From NCBI GenBank assembly GCA_016946835.1, contig JACVTC010000246.1, positions 7,501 through 17,500 of the forward strand: a DNA stretch of 10,000 bases, read 5' to 3'. The DNA comes from Neocallimastix lanati (nom. inval.). Lineage: Eukaryota; Neocallimastigomycota; Neocallimastigomycetes; Neocallimastigales; Neocallimastigaceae. The notes below the pieces were generated by a model, which worked only from the letters and a program-made list of their open reading frames with translations, was not told the DNA's origin and searched no databases. Made by a program: the position numbers and the translations under genes. This document shows, piece after piece, positions 1 to 7,093 of this stretch (positions are counted from its first letter, which is position 1; every line of letters begins with the position of its first letter).

Positions 1-296
1 AGGAACAATAATATTAATACCTATAATGTTAATAATTCCCAGCATAATCAAAATAATCAAAACAGTACTACTTCAAGACTTTATCCTAAAAGAAGAAACG
101 AAACTTTCCAAACAAGTCAAACAAATAATAACCGAAACCTCAAGATATTATAGAAGAATCAACCCAGAAAATGAGAAATTTATCTATTAAAACTTGCTTC
201 TTCTGTAAGGAAGAAGGTCATTACTCATACTATTGCCCTCAATTAAATAAGATTATGGAAAAAAATAAAAAGAAATATATTCCAAAAAGTCTTTAA
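1..296 (+). pseudogene. Gag C-terminal part with CCHC zinc knuckle (nucleocapsid)
   Basis: Frame 1 is open from the window edge to a TAG at 151-153 and is very rich in Asn and Gln, as in disordered Gag linkers. From about 144 the reading continues in frame 3 and reaches a zinc knuckle of the C-X2-C-X4-H-X4-C type at 195-236 (Cys codons 195, 204 and 234, His codon 219), the RNA-packaging module of retroelement nucleocapsids. It then runs through a Lys-rich tail to a TAA at 294-296. One C missing in the CC near 137-139 would join the two frames. The 5' part, with the capsid, is outside the window. The family assignment is firm from the knuckle plus the downstream pol; exact borders are not. Confidence 0.85.
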
Positions 297-546
297 ACTT
301 CTAAATGGGAGCAGAAGCACTCCCAATGACAAAACAATAGCTTCATTAAATAATTTACAAAATAATACTTTTACTAAGAATACTCCAATTGATAATAATT
401 CCTTTAATGAAGAATCTGAAGAATTTGATTTTAGTGACACACCTGATAGTGAGGATGATATCATTATAAATGCTATAAAAAGAAAAATGAATGATAATAA
501 CAGCGAAAAGAAGAAAGTAATTCCAAGAAAGTACATAAAAGTTTAA
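247..546 (+). pseudogene. Start of the pol frame: charged low-complexity linker
   Basis: Frame 1 is open from 247 to a TAA at 544-546 and overlaps the end of Gag by 47 bases before the Gag stop. It codes for an Asn-, Ser-, Glu- and Asp-rich stretch, with an acidic patch around 412-450, followed by a basic run. I recognise no domain. The continuous element context suggests it is the N-terminal linker of the polyprotein between nucleocapsid and protease. Around 528-530 the reading moves to frame 3, as if one A were missing from the AAA. A minus-strand frame across the same bases is only the shadow of this Asn/Lys-rich coding. Confidence 0.6.
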
Positions 547-1631
547 AAGATAATCCACGTCCTTTCGCAACTCCTGCTTTAAGAAAGAAGAAAGAAAATG
601 AGCTACATAATAAACCAAATAAAGCTTATAAAAATCAAATACTTCCATCAATTTTAACTCAACCAAATATTAACAAAGAAAAACAAAAAGAAAAGGAATT
701 AAGAAATATGACAAGAGTAAGAGAAAGTAAAGAAGAAAACAACAATTATTCATCAAAAGGAAAGGAAAAAGTTGAATCTGAAGATATACTTGTAATCGAT
801 AATGAAATAGAAGATCTAGAAATGAATAAAGATAATCAACAAAATAAAACTAATACTTTGGAAAAATTAATTTCAACAAAAACTAAAGAAACTAATAATG
901 GAAATACTCAGTTAGTAAAGAGGAATATTAAAATGATGAATAATAAAGAACCTTACAATATTATGGATGATTTAAATAATCTTAAATCCAGTATTACGAT
1001 AGGTCAACTCTTGAATGCATGTCCGAAAATTCGTTCACAACTAACTCAAGGTTTAAAGTTAGAAAAATCTAAAATAATTGGAACTGTAGACAATGTAATA
1101 GCACGAACTTTATTAGTAAATAACTATGATCATAGCTACATAAGTAAAAGTAATGAAGTAGCCGAAGAAGACTTAGCAATGGTTGATGCAAGTGTTGACG
1201 GAGTACTAGGAAAACTTTTAATTGATTCTTGTAGTAACCTAAGCATCGTTACTAAGCAGTATTTTGATAAATTACCTGGTGAATATGAAACAGTTGGAAA
1301 AAGTCGTGGAAGAATCCAACTAGCAACACAAGATGAAGAATACTCGGAAGGAATTATTGTTCGATTACCAGTAAAAATTAATAATTATGAATTTAATGCG
1401 GACTTTAGAATTATTGAGAAAGAAGACTCTTTTTATGATATGTTAATAAACTTTAAAACTCAAATCGATCATTGTTTATTTATTCATCCGACCTTAAACA
1501 GTTTATGTAAACTTTTGTCAGAAAGTGAATACGAAGAAATAGCTAAAATAAATAATCAATATTATGATGAAGAAAGTATAATTTGCACTATTAGAAAAGT
1601 TAAGAAACGAATAATGAAAAGGAAATTATAA
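501..1631 (+). pseudogene. Pol linker and retropepsin-like protease with DSCS active site
   Basis: Frame 3 is open from 501 to the TAA at 1629-1631, so the ATG at 708 is internal and not a real start. The first part is a Lys/Glu/Asn-rich linker without a recognised domain. At 1190-1480 lies a segment like retroviral-type aspartic proteases: a hydrophobic strand, then Leu-Ile-Asp-Ser-Cys-Ser (Asp codon 1224-1226), then Asn-Leu-Ser-Ile-Val. Retropepsins normally have Asp-Ser/Thr-Gly here and cut the Gag-Pol polyprotein as dimers. The Cys in place of Gly is unusual and is read from uninterrupted frame. Position between nucleocapsid and RT fits a protease. Near 1613 one base appears missing and the reading continues in frame 2. 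Confidence 0.75.
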
Positions 1632-1863
1632 AGGAATTAACTCCAATGGAATTTATTGAGAGTGATGAATTTTTAAGTACCTTAAATAAAGATTATAAAG
1701 AACAAATTATTAAAATTCTCAAAGAAATGATTGACATAGTTGCCACTTCAACAGAAGAACTAACTCCTTCTAACTTTCACCACATAAGATCCGTTTAAAA
1801 GCAAATTCAAAGCCAGTAAAATTAAGAAGTTATAGGTTAACTAAATTAAATCAGATATCTTAA
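1613..1863 (+). pseudogene. Protease-RT connection and RT N-terminus, two frame changes
   Basis: Frame 2 from 1613 gives a Glu/Lys-rich connector ending at TAA 1796-1798. Frame 1 then supplies His-Lys-Ile-Arg-Leu-Lys from 1783, followed by a Pro-Val-Lys block and Tyr-Arg-Leu up to the TAA at 1861-1863. From 1851 frame 3 supplies the helix before the RT fingers. This is the usual lead-in to Ty3/Gypsy RT, where a His-x-Ile-x-Leu motif, a basic block and a Tyr-Arg motif precede the first RT block. Each shift equals one missing base: one between 1774 and 1796 and one in the A-run at 1848-1850. No stop remains unexplained after the shifts. Confidence 0.75.
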
Positions 1864-2443
1864 AAGAAGAACTTACAAAACTTATTAAGAAAGGATTGAT
1901 AGAACCATCCTGTTCAGAATGGTCATCTCCAGTAGTACTTATTCTAAAACACAATGGAAAGTGGCGCTTGTGTATTGACTACCGAAAAGTCAATGATATG
2001 ACAGAAAAAGATTCTTATTCAGTTCCATATATAGATGAAATTTTTGATAGTCTCGGAGGATCTAAAATATTTACAACTCTTGATTTATTTTCTGGTTTTC
2101 ACCAAATCTTAATGGATGAAGAAAGCGTTGAAGTAACCACTTTCACTACTAAGTTTGGAAATTATCAATTTAAGGTTATGCCTTTTGGACTTACTGGAGC
2201 TCCCTCAACCTTCCAAAGAGAAATGAATAAAATTTTATTCCCTTTTATTGGTGAATTTGTTTATGTATTTATTGATGATGTTTTGATCTATTCAAAAAGT
2301 ATCGAAGAACATTTAATTCATATTAAACAAGTATTAGAAGTATTTAAAGAAAACAAGTTAAAAATTAATATTGAAAGTGCCATTTTCTTCAAACTGAAGT
2401 TGATGTATTAGGTCACAAACTTACTACTAAAGGATTAAGTCCC
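1851..2443 (+). pseudogene. Reverse transcriptase domain, Ty3/Gypsy type
   Basis: The domain copies element RNA into DNA. In order: the Ser-Pro-Val-Val block with Gly-Lys-Trp-Arg and Asp-Tyr-Arg near 1926-1990; the Leu-Asp-Leu-x-Ser-Gly-Phe-His-Gln block with the first catalytic Asp at 2082-2084; the Pro-Phe-Gly-Leu-x-x-Ala-Pro block near 2182-2210; and the catalytic Phe-Ile-Asp-Asp at 2268-2279, a variant of Tyr-x-Asp-Asp. All three catalytic aspartates are present. Frame 3 closes at 2409-2411 only because one A seems missing from the AAA at 2374-2376. From 2378 frame 2 gives Cys-His-Phe-Leu, then Leu-Gly-His, the standard RT thumb motif. The ATG at 1896 is internal. Confidence 0.93.
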
Positions 2444-3075
2444 ATGGAAAGTAAAATAACAGCTATTAAGAAGTGGGAAGCCCCTTCATCAATTCATGAA
2501 TTAAGATCATTTCTAGGAGCAATAGGGTATTATCGTGACTTTATCCCTAAATATGCTCAAATTACCTCACCTTTATGTAAATTATTGAAAAAGAATACTA
2601 AATATGAATGGAATAAAGAACAACAAGAAAGCTTTGAACTCCTAAAAGAAAAATTAATCAATGCACCTATTCTAAAATTTCCGTCATTTGACAAACCTTT
2701 TATCATTAGAACTGATGCTTCGTATAATGGAATTGGTGGAGTTCTTTTACAAAAAGAAGAAGAAACCGGTAAGGAGCATCCAATACACTTTATAAGTAGA
2801 AGTTTGAAGAAAACTGAAAGAATTATGGTATCACAGATTTGGAAGGAACAGCTTTATTTTACTGTATGACTAAATTTAAATCTTATATTGAAGGAAATCC
2901 ATTACCTACAACTATTTACACAGATCATAAACCATTAGTTGGTTTATTTAAGAATAAAGAACCTTTGAATGCAAGGCAAACAAGATGGTGTCTAACCGCT
3001 AGTATGCTTGGAATTAATATAAAATATGAATCAGGCAAAAAGAATGTGTTAGCTGATGCTCTTTCAAGAATGAAA
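2378..3075 (+). pseudogene. RT thumb/connection and RNase H domain
   Basis: Frame 2 covers the RT end (Phe-Leu-Gly-x-x-Gly-Tyr-Tyr-Arg near 2510-2535) and the start of RNase H with Thr-Asp-Ala-Ser (Asp codon 2714-2716). It closes at 2867-2869. Frame 1 takes over at 2821 and holds the remaining acidic residues: Glu at 2842-2844, Asp in Thr-Asp-His-Lys at 2923-2925, and Asp in Ala-Asp-Ala-Leu-Ser-Arg at 3055-3057. This Asp-Glu-Asp-Asp set is the metal-binding centre that degrades the RNA strand of the RNA:DNA hybrid. One A missing from the AA at 2821-2822 explains the change. The codon at 2839 is TTG inside the domain and not a start. Confidence 0.9.
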
Positions 3076-4295
3076 AGTAAGGAAGAGAGAAAGATATTAT
3101 TAACAAAAATTACTAATGGAAATAATGAAGAATTATTATCTAAGGTTATAAAGGAATTTATTAATGAAAAGTTTACTGTTATTGATGGTGAAGATTACTT
3201 TATCGACAATGGAAATTATAGAAAATTAATAACGGACGAAAATGAAAGGTTTAAATTAATTTTAGAAGCTCATAATATTGGCCACGAAGGATATTACAAA
3301 ACATATCAAAGACTTAAGAAAAACTTTTATTGGAATCATATGATTAAAGATATCAAAAGAATTGTTAGTAATTGTGAAAAATGCCAATTAAATCGTCCTC
3401 AACCATATCCAGAACCAACCGAAAACCATCCAACTAAAGTGGAGGGTCCCTTTGTGCATTTAGGATTAGATATTATAGGACCGTTACCAAAAACAAGAAA
3501 TAATAATCAATATATTATAGTAACTGTTGATTACTTTACCAAATGGGTTGAAGCCGAACCCACTGAAAACATAACTTCCTCTGATATAATTAAATTTTTA
3601 ATAAACGTTTTTGCAAGACATGGTGTACCTCAAGTTATTACTACTGATAATGGAGTCCAATTCACTTCTGATATGACTAAAATCTTTCTTGATCTTTATG
3701 ATGTATATGTTAAATTTGTAGCTACTTACCACCCTGAATCAAATGGCCTTACTGAAAATCGAAATAAAGAAATTGGAAAATTACTCCGTTTATTAGGAAG
3801 GAAAAATCAAGATTGGGATGAAGTTTTACCTTCTGCTTTATGGGCACTTCGAACTACCAAAAATACAGCTACTGGACATTCTAGTTTTGAATTAGTATAT
3901 GGAAGAGAAGACCAACAGCCTTATGATATAGCCATAAGAACAATTGAAAATGCAGGTAAATCGTATGATGAAATCTTAATGGAAAAATTTGTTCGTCATT
4001 ATCAATGGACTAGAGAAGCATGCGAAAATGTGAAGAATGCTAACAAGTATTGGGCAACAAGACGAGAAGAACAAATAAGTATGAAAAAGGAAAAGAATTA
4101 AAGGCTGGTGATCTTGTTCTTGTTAGAAACTTTAGCCGCACTAAGCTAGAACCATATTACAATGGACCATTTAAAATTTTAAAAATTCAATTCAACACGG
4201 CAACCCTAATCGATCAGAAGACTGGAAAGCAACTCGATAGGAATGTTCACTTTAAAAATTTAGTAAAGTTTAACTCCGCTTACAGAGAAGCTTGA
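3076..4295 (+). pseudogene. Integrase with HHCC, DD35E core and GPF C-terminal part
   Basis: Integrase joins the element DNA to the host chromosome. The N-terminal zinc module has His at 3271 and 3283 and Cys at 3373 and 3382. The catalytic core has Asp at 3469-3471 (Leu-Asp-Ile-Ile-Gly), Asp at 3646-3648 (Thr-Asp-Asn-Gly-Val-Gln-Phe) and Glu at 3754-3756 (Leu-Thr-Glu-Asn); 35 residues separate the last two. Frame 1 closes at 4099-4101, while frame 3 continues from 4076 with Lys-Ala-Gly-Asp-Leu-Val and Asn-Gly-Pro-Phe near 4161-4172, the GPY/F module. It stops with TGA at 4293-4295. One A missing at 4073-4075 accounts for the shift. There is no chromodomain, so chromatin targeting by that module is absent. 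Confidence 0.93.
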
Positions 4296-4344
4296 GTCTT
4301 CGTCGGGGCATCTTGATAAGAATGTACTAAATAATGCATTCTTA
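4296..4344 (+). promoter_or_regulatory. Element 3' end: G-rich stretch, possible LTR start and hairpin
   Basis: Right after the integrase stop comes a short TTCGTCGGGG stretch (4299-4308) and then TGATAAG from 4314, where a 3' LTR could begin with TG. A perfect 8-bp inverted repeat follows, TAAGAATG at 4317-4324 and CATTCTTA at 4337-4344, with a 12-nt loop. A clear polypurine tract is not seen. Without the 5' LTR in the window the LTR border is a guess. Confidence 0.35.
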
Positions 4345-4808
4345 ATTAAATCTACGATTTATTTCTAATACATTATGTGTACATTATTATTTTTGTACTT
4401 TAATAAATTTTTAAATCCAAAGATCAAAAATTAAATCAAAAATTATATTAAACTTTATATTTTTATATTAAATCTTATATTAATAGTAATATTTTTATAT
4501 ATTTAAAACTTATATTAGCAATATTAATAATAAATCTTATTTTTTTTATATTAATAATGAAAATTTATATTAATAATATTTTTATATATTGATAATTAAA
4601 AATTTATATATTATATTTTAACTTTTTATTATAAAATTTTATATCGAAATGTTTTATTTTATATTGAAAAATATTTTATTTTATTAAAAACCTTTATATT
4701 AGAATAGTATTTTTATTTTTATTTGAATATTTTAACAGATTGTAATAAAATTATAGCCAATTAAATAAATTCTTATTAGTAATATTTTAGATATTTTTAA
4801 ATAAATAA

Positions 4809-4810
<2 letters not shown>

Positions 4811-4855
<45 letters not shown>
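4811..4855 (+). repeat. Poly(A) homopolymer, 45 nt
   Basis: An uninterrupted run of 45 A preceded by an ATAAATAAAT stretch. It may be a microsatellite grown by slippage or the A-tail of an old retroposed copy. No body of a LINE or SINE is recognisable directly upstream on the plus strand, so slippage is the simpler reading. Confidence 0.9.
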
Positions 4856-4857
<2 letters not shown>

Positions 4858-5014
4858 TTTTATTAATATTATAAATGTATTTTATTTATATTGTTATAAT
4901 TAAATTTTATATAATTAATTATAAAAATCAATTTAAATTTAATAGTTTTTAAAAAAAAAAAATAAATAAAATGTAATTTAGTGGCAAGAACAACTTTTAT
5001 GCCTTGAAAAAAAG

Positions 5015-5023
5015 TATAAATAG
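5015..5023 (+). promoter_or_regulatory. TATA-like box
   Basis: TATAAATAG, identical to the boxes at 5521-5529 and 9826-9834. In such AT-rich DNA the match alone is weak. It lies within the possible 3' LTR of the upstream element, where a core promoter would be expected, but no transcript start can be shown. Confidence 0.25.
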
Positions 5024-5165
5024 TTGTAAATTTTGCTACTAATTTTTAAATATCATCAAGTAAAATTAATAAAATAAATAAAAATAATAAATAAATGAAT
5101 AAAATTTGTGTTTCCTTACTTTATTTTTATTTAATTCTCTAAAACCTTAACAGAATATAAGAAAT

Positions 5166-5243
5166 CAGAATAATGGTCTTGTGGTTAGTTATATTGACCA
5201 TGGCTAATACTTCATGGGTTCGACTCACACCTTAACCCATTTT
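5166..5243 (+). other. tRNA-like relic with Pol III A and B boxes (tRNA pseudogene or SINE head)
   Basis: A box-A-like TGGTCTTGTGG lies at 5174-5184 and a box-B-like GGTTCGACTC at 5217-5226. Between the GGTTAGTT of the D-loop and the GTTCGA of the T-loop there are 27 bases, the same spacing as in ordinary eukaryotic tRNAs. A weak anticodon stem (TATTG with TAATA) encloses an 8-nt loop containing CAT. The T-stem has two mismatches and the two acceptor arms do not pair, so it is not a working tRNA. A TTTT at 5240-5243 could end a Pol III transcript. A tRNA pseudogene or the 5' part of a tRNA-derived SINE fits best; no 3' SINE body or target duplication was found. Confidence 0.5.
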
Positions 5244-5520
5244 GCATAAATAATTATTTTATTAATTATTAATAATATCTTCTTGAATGTTCTTTCTGTA
5301 TAAAATTATAGAAAGTTAAAGACTCTTTCGGTTTGTAATTTAACTGAAATGAATTTAGAAATTCTTAATATATAAATTATTTTATTCTTTTTCGATAAGA
5401 TTCATTTTCATCAATTGAAATCTATAATCTAGAAACTTTACATTATTAATTATAATAAACATATTTTTAAATATTTCTTTAAAATTATTTTACATGTTAA
5501 AACTGTTTTTCCGTTAAAAG

Positions 5521-5564
5521 TATAAATAGTGCGAACTTCACGAATGAAAATATTTTTCTTCGTG
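5521..5564 (+). promoter_or_regulatory. TATA-like box followed by a stable hairpin
   Basis: TATAAATAG at 5521-5529 is followed after nine bases by a hairpin at 5539-5564. CACGAA pairs with TTCGTG, then one bulged T, then GAAAA with TTTTC, closing a TAT loop. The stem therefore has eleven pairs in 26 bases. A core promoter with a structured transcript start, as in some LTR R regions, is possible; it could equally be chance in AT-rich DNA. Confidence 0.3.
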
Positions 5565-5585
5565 CTTTTATTAATAATAATTAAC

Positions 5586-5687
5586 GTATAAATAATTCGA
5601 AATATTATCTTTGTTGATTAATATTAATAATTATTTTAAATTTTATAATTAATAAAAAATATTTTTAATAAAACGAATTATTTATAC
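5586..5687. repeat. 14-bp perfect inverted repeat around an 74-bp AT-rich core
   Basis: GTATAAATAATTCG at 5586-5599 is the exact reverse complement of the bases at 5674-5687. The 74 bases between the arms are almost pure A/T. The size and arms recall a very small inverted-repeat element, but no target-site duplication is seen next to the arms. Confidence 0.4.
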
Positions 5688-5759
5688 AGATAGTGTAAAC
5701 CTATTGAGGTTTCTTCTTTCTGTGTCTCTACACCACGTCCCACCATTACAATAAAAACA

Positions 5760-6385
5760 CCCACGAAAAGTGCCCAATACTTCGACATTATAATCACCAC
5801 CTTAGGCCTCTATTGAAAAGTATCTACATTCAGATTACTACCATTCCTTTCGGCTAATCTTACAATTATTTCTGGTTTTATCTACCACTCCCTCAGGCCA
5901 ATTCTATTAATTTTGGTTAAGCCTACTACTACGCATTCCGGTCACTCCTATTACTAATTTCGGTTTATAATACCACTTTTTTCGTCCACTTCTGACTACT
6001 TATTCTTGTAAATTCAACCACTCTTTCTGGCCACTTCTGACTACTTATTCTTGTAAATTCAACCACTCTTTCTGGCCACTTCTGACTACTTATTCTTGTA
6101 AATTCAACCACTCTTTCTGGCCACTTCTGACTACTTATTCTGGTAAATTCAACCACTCTTTCTGGCCACTTCTGACTACTTATTCTGGTAAATTCAACCA
6201 CTCTTTCTGGCCACTTCTGACTACTTATTCTGGTAAATTCAACCACTCTTTCTGGCCACTTCTGACTACTTATTCTGGTAAATTCAACCACTCTTTCTGG
6301 CCACTTCTGACTACTTATTCTAGGCAATCTAACCACTTTTTTGGCCACTTTCAAAACCTATTCTGGTCTATTCAGTAACTTTATC
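5760..6385. repeat. 45-bp tandem repeat array with homogeneous core and decayed edges
   Basis: The block CCACTTCTGACTACTTATTC starts at 5986, 6031, 6076, 6121, 6166, 6211, 6256 and 6301, exactly 45 bases apart. The three leftmost copies read TTCTTGTAAATTC and the next four TTCTGGTAAATTC, so neighbouring copies share a variant, as expected from unequal exchange or slippage. Left of 5986 (to about 5760) and right of 6345, units of about 41-47 bases with the same ACCACT...GGCC layout can still be traced but are strongly diverged. The unit length is a multiple of three, so a 129-codon minus-strand frame (5965-6354, 15-residue repeat) stays open; a plus-strand frame is open across the core as well. 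I read it as a minisatellite rather than a gene. Confidence 0.93.
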
Positions 6386-7093
6386 CGAATATATATCCTA
6401 TGGAATCTTGGATTAATAAAAATTATTTTTTCAATTAATAAACTATATATATATTAGAAATAAGCGACTCCTTTCGCGTGGTAAGTTAAATTACTGAACA
6501 TAATACTTGAACATAAGGTATTGTTGAAATCGGGGAGAATAATCAGCTAGTCTCTTTCTGCTAATTAAGTTAGTGATTATAAAGAAATCAGTTCCGTTAC
6601 TTCCTTTTATTAATTTATAATTAATATTAACACTCGAACTTACCTTCTTACTATTCAAGAGCTACGGGAACTTATCGCTTAATCCTAAAACAATTTATAG
6701 ACTTGATGATTTAACATTCTATTAATTGGTTTATATAGTAAAATAATAATTAATAAATTAATTAATGTTAATTAATTATTTAATCAAAAAAAATGAGAAT
6801 ATTAGAAATTATAATCTTTTTTACCTTGAACTAATTCTTATACTTTGTAAATTATTTCTGGCCATAATCAAGTTACTTTTTTACAATGTAGAACTCGTAG
6901 TTTTAACAAAATTTAAAGAACTTTTACAATAAATATTTCTATTAATAATCTAAAATCTCTAATTAAAATAAGAAGATTTTCTGGCCTAATTATATCAATA
7001 ACTATAACTATTATCTTATCAACTCTTCACAAATTCTTTTAATCAACCTTTTGGAAAATCTACCTTTTGAAAAAAATTATCCACTTAATCATC
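6386..7093. other. AT-rich leader or intergenic region before the second gag
   Basis: No reading frame stands out. A TGTTGAAATCGGGGAGAATA stretch at 6522-6541 starts with TG and contains a purine-rich run, and could be an LTR edge. The 9-mer TTTCTGGCC of the 45-bp array recurs singly at 6855-6863 and 6978-6986. No primer-binding site matching a tRNA 3' end is recognised before the ATG at 7094. The 5' LTR of the second element, if still present, should be somewhere here. Confidence 0.4.

Larger units (their letters stand above)
1..4330 (+). mobile_element. Ty3/Gypsy LTR retrotransposon, 5'-truncated by the window and frame-broken
   Basis: The domain order Gag knuckle, protease, reverse transcriptase, RNase H, integrase is that of Ty3/Gypsy (Metaviridae) elements; in Ty1/Copia the integrase precedes RT. 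The capsid part of Gag and the 5' LTR would lie before base 1. The body ends with the integrase stop at 4293-4295, followed by a short G-rich stretch (4304-4308) and a likely LTR start with TG near 4314. No chromodomain follows the integrase GPF part. The copy is not translatable as one chain: the reading shifts near 138, 247-296, 529, 1613, 1774-1796, 1849, 2375, 2821 and 4074. The preserved motifs suggest either a young copy or sequencing errors. The right end of the 3' LTR cannot be placed. Confidence 0.93.
4345..5165. other. Extremely AT-rich non-coding region, possible 3' LTR and flank
   Basis: No reading frame of note is present. The stretch consists of A/T runs, including a related pair of segments at 4475-4503 and 4565-4590 that differ by a 3-nt gap, a 45-A homopolymer at 4811-4855 and a 12-A run at 4951-4962. 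A TATA-like TATAAATAG occurs at 5015-5023 after slightly more complex sequence starting at 4980. Part of it may be the 3' LTR of the upstream element, in which case the TATA box would belong to the LTR promoter, but no second LTR copy is available for comparison. Confidence 0.5.
5244..5759. other. AT-rich non-coding region with TATA-like box and inverted repeats
   Basis: No gene is visible. The stretch includes a 6-bp inverted repeat around 5292-5315 (CTTTCT with AGAAAG), a TATA-like box at 5521-5529 with a hairpin just downstream, and a 14-bp inverted repeat at 5586-5599 and 5674-5687. From about 5697 the plus strand becomes C/T-rich and G-poor, leading into the 45-bp tandem array. Part of it may be the LTR or leader of the element whose gag starts at 7094, but that is unproven. 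Confidence 0.45.

Noticed and set aside
243-536. Minus-strand open frame of 97 codons rich in Phe, Leu and Ile
   Set aside because: It is the antisense of the Asn/Lys/Glu-rich gag-pol linker; hydrophobic frames arise automatically opposite such A-rich coding, and it has no recognisable domain.
355-666. Minus-strand open frame of 103 codons, membrane-like
   Set aside because: Antisense shadow of the same pol linker, overlapping another minus-strand shadow.
2839-4101. Separate gene starting at 2839
   Set aside because: The first codon is TTG in the middle of RNase H, next to the catalytic Glu; the segment is the continuation of pol after a one-base change.
5166-5243. Functional tRNA gene
   Set aside because: The acceptor arms do not pair, the T-stem has mismatches and the anticodon loop has eight bases; only a relic is supported.
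5986-6345. CRISPR array
   Set aside because: The 45-bp units are contiguous, with no variable spacers between them, and the context is eukaryotic; it is a simple tandem repeat.
6522-7031. 5' LTR of the second element running from TGTTG to TTCACA
   Set aside because: The ends look plausible, but no second LTR copy, target duplication or primer-binding site is visible, so it is not listed as a feature.
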